Assembly (NCBI GenBank): GCA_900319525.1 | Contig: ONOU01000001.1 | Span: 308,501 to 372,500 of the forward strand | Reading direction: 5' to 3' | DNA length: 64,000 bases | Source: an uncultured Prevotellaceae bacterium | GTDB taxonomy: Bacteria > Bacteroidota > Bacteroidia > Bacteroidales > Muribaculaceae | Part shown: in pieces, positions 58,230 to 64,000 of the stretch | Layout: each line of letters begins with the position of its first letter | Numbering within the stretch: the first letter of the stretch is position 1 | The notes under the pieces: model-generated | What the model was told of the DNA's origin: nothing | Seen by the model: only the letters and a program-made list of their open reading frames with translations | The model's database searches: none | Made by a program: the position numbers and the translations under genes

Positions 58230-60725
58230 ATGATGACTAAGAAAATATTAATTGCACTGATCATGCTACTGGGCGCACTGGCTCAGGCACATGCCTACTC
58301 ATTCGAGAAAAACGGCATCTATTATAATATTCAGTACGGTGATACAGCTGTATATGTAACCAAAGGCGATAACCCTTATACTGGAAATGTTACCATCCCA
58401 AGTTCAGTAAAATACAATAACAAAACATACATAGTAAAAGGAATCGAAGGAAATGCTTTTAATTACACTAACAATAACAACCCTGAACTCACTGGCGTTT
58501 CTTTACCGAACACAATTGAGGTTCTTGGTGAAGCAGTATTTTACGGCTGTTCTTCTTTAACATCCGTAGCCTTACCTAATAGTGTCACCAGTATTCCTGA
58601 TCGAACGTTTCAAAACTGCACAAATCTAAAGAACGTAACTATTGGCAACCACGTGAAATCTATCGGATGGATTGCATTTACCGACTGCCGTAGCTTAACA
58701 AAAGTTGTGATTCCTGGAAGCGTAAAATACATTGGCAGTTTTGCTTTTCAAAACTGCAGCAGTCTAAGTGAATTAACAATTGGCACTGGCGTTGAGTATT
58801 TAGCAAGTGGCGTTTTTATCAATTGCACATCTCTAACGTCTGTAGATATTCCTAACAGCGTCACAACTCTTGGAGATGGGAGTTGGGGCGATTATGGAGT
58901 TTTTGAGGGATGCACGTCTCTTACATCAGTCAAGTTAAGTGAATCGGCTACGACTCTAGGTATCGATCTGTTTGCTGGATGCACAGCCCTTACTCACATT
59001 ACAATCCCAACGAATGTCACCACAATAAACAGAGGTGCTTTCTCTGGGTGTACAGGACTTCAAGCAATACAAATTCCAAATAGAGTCGTTACTATAGGGA
59101 ATAATGCATTCAGTGGTTGTACTAGCCTCACGGAATTATCTTTTCCTAACAGTGTTGAAACCATTGGCGAATACGCATTCAATAAGTGCACTGGAATAAC
59201 AAATGTATCTTTTGGATCCAACTTGAGGATTATTGGAAAAAATGCATTTAATGGTTGCACAGGAATAACTTCCATAACAGTTCCTGGCAATGTAGAAACA
59301 ATTGACAATGGCGCTTTTTACATGTGTACTGGCATAACTACTGCTAGATTAAAAGAAGGCATTAAGACAATTGGGGAATCTGCTTTCTATGGATGCAACC
59401 GATTATCAAACCTTTCATTAAATGAAGGATTAACAACCATCGGAAATCAAGCGTTTAAAAACTGTACTCGCCTGTCAAACATCATCATTCCTAATAGTGT
59501 CTTAGACATCGGCAATGAAACGTTTTCTAGCTGTAACAGATTGACTAATCTGACTTTGGGGACTAGTCTAATTTCTATTGGAGACCTCTGCTTTAATGGC
59601 TGCACTCAGTTGACCAACACCTTATTACCTGGGAGTTTATCAAGTATTGGATATGGTGCTTTTTCTTATTGCACTTCATTTACTGAAATGACAATTCCCA
59701 ATAGCGTCAGCTTAATTCGAGAGAATGGAAAGAATGGTATATTCTCTAATTGTACAGCATTAAAAAAAGTCACGATAGGTTATGGATTAGCTAAGGTTCC
59801 ATCAGGATGCTTTTATAATTGCTCCAATCTTACTGATGTAATAATCAATGCTAACATTAATATAATTGGAACTTACGCTTTCAGCGATTGCACTTCACTC
59901 ATCGAATTCAATATTCCTACTTCAACAACTGTTATTGAACAAGAAGCATTTAATGGCTGCGTCAACCTAAAGACTGTTATCATTCCTAATAACGTCAATA
60001 CCATTGGTCGCAATTCCTACAACAAATGCACCGCACTTGAGAACCTCAAACTAGGTAACAATCTGTCCAATATCGATTATGGTGCATTCGCCAATTGTAC
60101 AAGTCTAAAAAGCATTACGATTCCCAAAAATGTAACTTCATTAAACTCATATATATTCTCTGGATGTACGGGATTAACTGAAGTCAAGCTCAACAACAAC
60201 ATTGTTGGCGATTATATGTTTAATGGATGTACAGGGATTACCGAAGTTGAAACACCAGATAATGCGACAAAAATCGGTGAAAATGCTTTTAGAGGCTGTA
60301 CCGGAATCAAAAATGTCACCCTGGGACGAAACATGAACTCTTTAGGTAACAATGCTTTTGCTAATTGCAACAACATTGAAACTGTAACTTCTCGCAGTGA
60401 AATCGCCCCGTCTATGGGTGGTGTGAATTGCTTCACGGCTACAGTCTATAACAATGCGACGCTTTACATTCCTATTGGAGCTACTGAGGACTATCAGTTG
60501 ACCGACTACTGGTACAAGTTTGCAAACATGGTTGAGAAGGATCTGGATGTCATTCCTGGTGACGTGGATGGCGACGGCATTCTCAGCATCAGCGATGTGA
60601 CCGACCTCATCGACCTCTTACTTTCTGGCGGCGGTGCAGGCAGCGCTGATGTGGATGGAGACGGCAACATCACCATTGCTGACGTAACCGAACTCATCGA
60701 CAAACTTCTCTCTGGCAATAAATAA
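58230..60725 (+). CDS. BspA-like leucine-rich-repeat protein with dockerin-like tail
   Basis: The 831-residue product has a signal peptide (ILIALIMLLGALAQAHA), an N-terminal YSFEKNGIYYNIQYGD segment and then about 28 LRR_5 units of ~23 residues (pattern I-P-N-S-V-T-x-I-G-x-x-A-F-x-G-C-T) to about residue 750. A dockerin-like pair ends it (GDVDGDGILSISDVTDLID, SADVDGDGNITIADVTELID). The repeat body is clearly AT-rich, while the 3' 200 bases are GC-richer. Two adjacent ATGs (58230 and 58233) are possible starts. Adhesion or host-protein binding is a family inference. Confidence 0.85.
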   Translation: MMTKKILIALIMLLGALAQAHAYSFEKNGIYYNIQYGDTAVYVTKGDNPYTGNVTIPSSVKYNNKTYIVKGIEGNAFNYTNNNNPELTGVSLPNTIEVLGEAVFYGCSSLTSVALPNSVTSIPDRTFQNCTNLKNVTIGNHVKSIGWIAFTDCRSLTKVVIPGSVKYIGSFAFQNCSSLSELTIGTGVEYLASGVFINCTSLTSVDIPNSVTTLGDGSWGDYGVFEGCTSLTSVKLSESATTLGIDLFAGCTALTHITIPTNVTTINRGAFSGCTGLQAIQIPNRVVTIGNNAFSGCTSLTELSFPNSVETIGEYAFNKCTGITNVSFGSNLRIIGKNAFNGCTGITSITVPGNVETIDNGAFYMCTGITTARLKEGIKTIGESAFYGCNRLSNLSLNEGLTTIGNQAFKNCTRLSNIIIPNSVLDIGNETFSSCNRLTNLTLGTSLISIGDLCFNGCTQLTNTLLPGSLSSIGYGAFSYCTSFTEMTIPNSVSLIRENGKNGIFSNCTALKKVTIGYGLAKVPSGCFYNCSNLTDVIINANINIIGTYAFSDCTSLIEFNIPTSTTVIEQEAFNGCVNLKTVIIPNNVNTIGRNSYNKCTALENLKLGNNLSNIDYGAFANCTSLKSITIPKNVTSLNSYIFSGCTGLTEVKLNNNIVGDYMFNGCTGITEVETPDNATKIGENAFRGCTGIKNVTLGRNMNSLGNNAFANCNNIETVTSRSEIAPSMGGVNCFTATVYNNATLYIPIGATEDYQLTDYWYKFANMVEKDLDVIPGDVDGDGILSISDVTDLIDLLLSGGGAGSADVDGDGNITIADVTELIDKLLSGNK

Positions 60726-60751
60726 CTAACCATATTATTTGATTAAACAAA

Positions 60752-61828
60752 ATGAAGAAAATATTAATTGCATTGATTATGCTACTGGGTGTGCAGGCCC
60801 AGGCCAATGCCCAATTTTTCAAGAAGCTGGGCAATGCTATCGAGAAAGCCGCCAAGACTGTTGACGAAGTGGCCAGCACCGTGCTGGGCGATCCCAGCAC
60901 AGCGAGCAATAATTCCACCACGAATAACAATATGGGTAAGGTCGGTAAGCCTTACCAGATAGGCGACACAAAAGTCACTATTCAAGGCAAAAAGATGCCC
61001 GACATCATCATCTCGGACCTGTCGGCTGCCCGCATCTACAGTGACACCCGCGTGCTCTTCAACTATCAGTTGTATAACACCAGCATGGAGAACTCCTACT
61101 CCATCTTTATGGGTATCGGAGACAATGATCAAACTATCTTTGTTGACCACAATGGCGGGCAGTACTCTCATGGCTGGGCTGACTTGGGAAGTAGGGACTT
61201 CGTTCTGTATGACTGTACTAAAGATGCCAAGATACTGGATGACACCAAACTGAATTGCCGCATGCTCATTGCCAGCGTGCCTAACAGCGTAAAAGCATTC
61301 AAAAGAGCGGATTTGCCGCTTGCGTTTCAAACGGAACGTGACTATTGGAACACCAACATCAACTACCGCTTGGACAATATCCCTATCAAATTGCGTCCCT
61401 GCATGCAGCGCGACGGAGTGCATGGCGAGGCCGACATCCTGCTGGGATCGCGCATTGCCACATTGCCCCAAGCCGTAGACAGCATTTATGACCACTACAC
61501 GGTGAGCGACTATAAGCATGGATTCAACACCTACAAGCAAGTGACCTTCTACATGGGTAATGATCCCGTATTCCATGCCCTGTCCTACGACAACTCGACC
61601 CTTGCGATGATGTACATCGACATGCCGTCTCGCATTTTCTTTAAGGTGGGCGAGCATTTTTATCAGGTTGGCACCCTACTGGATTATAAGGATGCTAAAT
61701 TCTGCACCAAACAAGGTGACGAGTACAATCTGTTGTTCAAGGACATGACCATTATCACTCAGGATGATCCTAAAAGTTATTCAAATAACATCATCACGGG
61801 CATCTATATTGGCAAATTCCTGGAGTAA
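60752..61828 (+). CDS. Secreted protein with C-terminal LPxSxxGLY-type domain
   Basis: The 358-residue product shares its signal peptide almost exactly with the preceding LRR gene (MKKILIALIMLLGVQAQANA). Residues 20-60 are a helical linker; 65-220 form an unrecognised beta domain (TRVLFNYQLYNTSMENSYSI, QTIFVDHNGGQYSHGWADLG). Residues 225-358 match the product of 61871: ILLGSRIATLPQAVDSIYDH against IKLGDKISDLPQSIEGLYDA, and IFFKVGEHFYQVG against IRFKVHDKFYGCG. It lies 26 bp after the LRR gene and is probably co-transcribed. Function unknown. Confidence 0.7.
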   Translation: MKKILIALIMLLGVQAQANAQFFKKLGNAIEKAAKTVDEVASTVLGDPSTASNNSTTNNNMGKVGKPYQIGDTKVTIQGKKMPDIIISDLSAARIYSDTRVLFNYQLYNTSMENSYSIFMGIGDNDQTIFVDHNGGQYSHGWADLGSRDFVLYDCTKDAKILDDTKLNCRMLIASVPNSVKAFKRADLPLAFQTERDYWNTNINYRLDNIPIKLRPCMQRDGVHGEADILLGSRIATLPQAVDSIYDHYTVSDYKHGFNTYKQVTFYMGNDPVFHALSYDNSTLAMMYIDMPSRIFFKVGEHFYQVGTLLDYKDAKFCTKQGDEYNLLFKDMTIITQDDPKSYSNNIITGIYIGKFLE

Positions 61829-61870
61829 CCAAATCTAGAATAATACTTAATTAAAAACAAACATTGAATC

Positions 61871-62440
61871 ATGAAACATTTCTTTAAAACCATTATACTT
61901 GGCGTGGCAGCCCTGACACTCGCGGCGTGCACCCAAAGCAATAACCAAAATGCTGAAAATGCATCCGATACCACAACTGCAACCGTCGAGGAGGCAGCTC
62001 CCGCACAACCCGAGCTAAAAGAAGACGGCATCTATGCCGCAGGACAAGTCATAAAACTGGGTGATAAGATTTCAGACCTGCCTCAGTCGATAGAAGGTCT
62101 TTATGACGCGTTCTCGGTGACCGAAGGTGAAAACATGGATGGAGACCTCACCACCGATCTCTTGTTCACACTCAATGGTGAGGATGTGTTCAGCGCAACA
62201 AGTTATGACAAGGCCACAATTGCATGGATTAGCGTTGGCTCACCCAAAATACGCTTTAAAGTGCATGACAAGTTTTACGGTTGTGGCGATGACCTTAGCC
62301 AAGAGGTGAAAGCCAAACCCGATGACTTTGGCTGGGATGATGCCTTCGGGGGCGTCTATTTCTATGAGGAATTTGGCATCCCTTACGACAAGGATGAGAA
62401 TACCATCATGTCGATCAACATTGGAGAGATGCCGTTCTAA
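61871..62440 (+). CDS. Lipoprotein with LPxSxxGLY-type domain
   Basis: This 189-residue lipoprotein (MKHFFKTIILGVAALTLAAC) has an acidic Ala/Glu/Pro linker (TATVEEAAPAQPELKEDG) and one domain copy at residues 50-189: VIKLGDKISDLPQSIEGLYD, LLFTLNGEDVFSATSYDKAT, SPKIRFKVHDKFYGCGDD. It keeps the first half of the domain but has a divergent second half without GM[TS]. It is 42 bp after the previous gene. Function unknown. Confidence 0.7.
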   Translation: MKHFFKTIILGVAALTLAACTQSNNQNAENASDTTTATVEEAAPAQPELKEDGIYAAGQVIKLGDKISDLPQSIEGLYDAFSVTEGENMDGDLTTDLLFTLNGEDVFSATSYDKATIAWISVGSPKIRFKVHDKFYGCGDDLSQEVKAKPDDFGWDDAFGGVYFYEEFGIPYDKDENTIMSINIGEMPF

Positions 62441-62509
62441 CTGCAATTCAAAGTCCTATATCGTAACCAAATCGCATCATTCACTGAGATAGTCCTAAAC
62501 GAAGTAGCG

Positions 62510-63592
62510 ATGAAACACTTTTCAATAGTTGTAATGATTGTTGCCCTGTGGACAATTTGTGCTGCACCCTTCTCATTTGGCCAGTCTCTAACGACACTTA
62601 CGGCCCGTGGCATTGGCCCCGTCATGCTAGGCGAGGATGCCGAGAGACTCCCTTACAGTGTGGCCGGTCTCTATGACAGGAAAATCCACATTGACCCCAG
62701 GGACAATAAGGAATGGTTCAGCGGTTGGGAATTCTATGACCCGCAAGGCAATGTCGCCATCCAAGCCGTCACCAACGAGCAGGGGAAAATCGTCACCGTC
62801 ATTGCACATGGCAAGAATATCACCACTGGTGAGGGACTGCGTGTGGGCATGACCGAGAAGCAGATATGCGCTGTCAAGGGCGTGCACGCTACCACTGGTA
62901 GGCTTGCCGGCAACAACAACTATCCACAAGCAGCCTATCTGGCTAGAGGCGTCAACCTGTGGCTTGACAATAAAGGCGTGAGCGAGATGTGGGTCGGCAA
63001 TCAGCCTAAGGTCTCCACCAGAGCCAAAATGTACCCCGACGTGCCCCAAGAGTCAACGGAGTCAACTCCTGTAGCCAGCACTTCACATTCCAAACAATCG
63101 GTCACTACGGCCAAATCCGAGGCCTCAAAAGCTGCCAACGTATCCAAATCCAACAAAGTCGTCCTTACCGATAAAGGCATATATCCTGTCCTGCTAGGTG
63201 TGAACGTCAAAACCTTGCCTGCAAGCTATAAGGGCGTGTATGCTAAGAAGAGCAAAGAGGAAATATGGGATTGTGATGACTTTTTTGGCTATTACTGGCA
63301 GTTCTATAATGCGAAAGGCGAAGAAATTTTCAGTGCCTCCATCGACGATGATGGCATAGTCATAGGCATTACCGTTACTACATCTGCCATTCCGATGGAA
63401 AACGGCATGCATGTGGGCATGACCCGCAGACAGGTAGAAGCCTACAAGGGGTTGAAAAAGTATGTCCCGGGCAAATGGGCCGATGAGTCATACGCAAGAA
63501 TCAGCTACGAGTATGGCAAATACACCCTTTATGTAGATTGGGAGAACCAAAACATTATCGGCGAAATTGAACTGGGTGAAAGCTGGCATTGA
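62510..63592 (+). CDS. Exported protein with two tandem LPxSxxGLY/GMT domains
   Basis: The 360-residue product has a signal peptide (MKHFSIVVMIVALWTICAAP) without a clear lipobox. Domain 1 (residues 28-165): IGPVMLGEDAERLPYSVAGL then YDRK, ends with GLRVGMTEKQICAVKG. A Ser/Lys/Ala-rich linker (about 180-220) joins it to domain 2 (222-360): IYPVLLGVNVKTLPASYKGV then YAKK, with GMHVGMTRRQVEAYKG. These are the clearest copies of the shared domain. It is followed 33 bp later by another LRR gene. Function unknown. Confidence 0.72.
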   Translation: MKHFSIVVMIVALWTICAAPFSFGQSLTTLTARGIGPVMLGEDAERLPYSVAGLYDRKIHIDPRDNKEWFSGWEFYDPQGNVAIQAVTNEQGKIVTVIAHGKNITTGEGLRVGMTEKQICAVKGVHATTGRLAGNNNYPQAAYLARGVNLWLDNKGVSEMWVGNQPKVSTRAKMYPDVPQESTESTPVASTSHSKQSVTTAKSEASKAANVSKSNKVVLTDKGIYPVLLGVNVKTLPASYKGVYAKKSKEEIWDCDDFFGYYWQFYNAKGEEIFSASIDDDGIVIGITVTTSAIPMENGMHVGMTRRQVEAYKGLKKYVPGKWADESYARISYEYGKYTLYVDWENQNIIGEIELGESWH

Positions 63593-63625
63593 TGTTAACA
63601 TTATGATATATAAACTAAACCAATT

Positions 63626-64000
63626 ATGAACAACTTTATTAAAACTACTCTTCTTGTGGCAAGTGTGCTCCTTGCATCGCTTGCAGCCAATGCCTATGAC
63701 TTTGAGGCAGATGGCATCTACTACAGTATCAATACGGGTGGCTACTCGGTAACCGTCACAACCGGGGGCAACGGTTTCCGCTACAGCGGCACTGTCAACA
63801 TTCCCGCCACCGTCACCAACGACGGCAAGCAATACAATGTCACCGCCATCGGTTACCAGGCGTTCTACAACTGTACCGAACTCGAGGCCGTGACTATCGG
63901 TAGCAAGGTCAAGACCATCGGACAAGAGGCCTTCCAGTATTGTACTGCCCTCAAGGCTGTCGCCATACCCAACAGCACCGAGGAGATGGGCAGTTATACC
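63626..64000 (+). CDS. BspA-like LRR protein, 5' part (cut by window end)
   Basis: The frame is open from the ATG at 63626 to the last base. It encodes a signal peptide (LLVASVLLASLAANA), then YDFEADGIYYSINTGGYSVT, as in the N-terminus of the protein at 58230, and the first LRR_5 units (AIGYQAFYNCTELEAVTIG, TIGQEAFQYCTALKAVAIP). The gene is GC-richer than the LRR body at 58230. The rest lies outside the window. Confidence 0.82.
   Translation, partial: MNNFIKTTLLVASVLLASLAANAYDFEADGIYYSINTGGYSVTVTTGGNGFRYSGTVNIPATVTNDGKQYNVTAIGYQAFYNCTELEAVTIGSKVKTIGQEAFQYCTALKAVAIPNSTEEMGSYT

Overview
The window reads as chromosomal DNA of a gut-type Bacteroidales bacterium, most likely near Muribaculaceae or Prevotellaceae; the family is an inference. 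The evidence is the repeated Bacteroidetes promoter form (TTTG or TTG, 18-21 bp, TAnnTTTG), many MKK/MKH-type lipoprotein signals, BspA-like leucine-rich-repeat surface proteins, PorT-like barrels, an Oar-like TonB-dependent receptor, BACON domains, and secreted proteins ending in paired dockerin-like calcium repeats. No transposase, integrase, phage gene, tRNA, rRNA or CRISPR array was found.

Layout. 0.1-1.6 kb holds a secreted protein with an internally duplicated domain. 1.9-6.8 kb is a minus-strand operon of two rhomboid proteases, a membrane-anchored EEP-family hydrolase and an M3 peptidase lipoprotein. 7.0-10.7 kb carries an HU protein and a large LRR surface protein. 11.1-16.8 kb holds a DAACS transporter, a FemAB-like acyltransferase with a polysaccharide flippase, greA plus a HIT protein, and a bile-acid-type sodium symporter. 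16.9-19.4 kb is an AT-rich type II restriction-modification pair. 19.5-23.1 kb holds a 2H phosphoesterase, a small lipoprotein, two outer-membrane barrels and ApbE.

23.1-33.0 kb is a glycerol-3-phosphate locus: a divergent DeoR-type regulator, glpABC, glpT, a glycerophosphodiester phosphodiesterase lipoprotein and a porin. Together they would let glycerophosphodiesters enter, be hydrolysed in the periplasm, be imported as glycerol-3-phosphate and be oxidised at the membrane. Spaced ACGAAA boxes lie in the regulator-glpA gap.

33.4-38.8 kb has a secreted protein, an AGCS amino-acid:sodium symporter and two convergent ATP-grasp proteins flanking the SRP RNA gene. 38.9-45.4 kb is a minus-strand set: Oar-like TonB receptor, BACON/OB-fold lipoprotein and an NPP-type phosphodiesterase, behind a long structured leader. 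45.7-49.3 kb has an AAE-family antiporter, a HAD phosphatase and a cobalamin adenosyltransferase preceded by a cobalamin riboswitch. 49.5-54.0 kb holds a multi-module GH13 alpha-amylase with a possible LacI-type operator, ruvC and a thioredoxin-like protein.

54.1-64.0 kb is the most unusual part. A TPR sensor kinase and NarL-type response regulator are followed, all on the plus strand, by seven genes for exported proteins, the last cut by the window end. Four of these genes carry five copies of one domain I do not recognise (LP-x-S-x-x-G-L/I-Y signature, often with a G-M-[TS]-x-x-Q-V box), interleaved with BspA-like LRR proteins. This is the best candidate here for an undescribed surface system.
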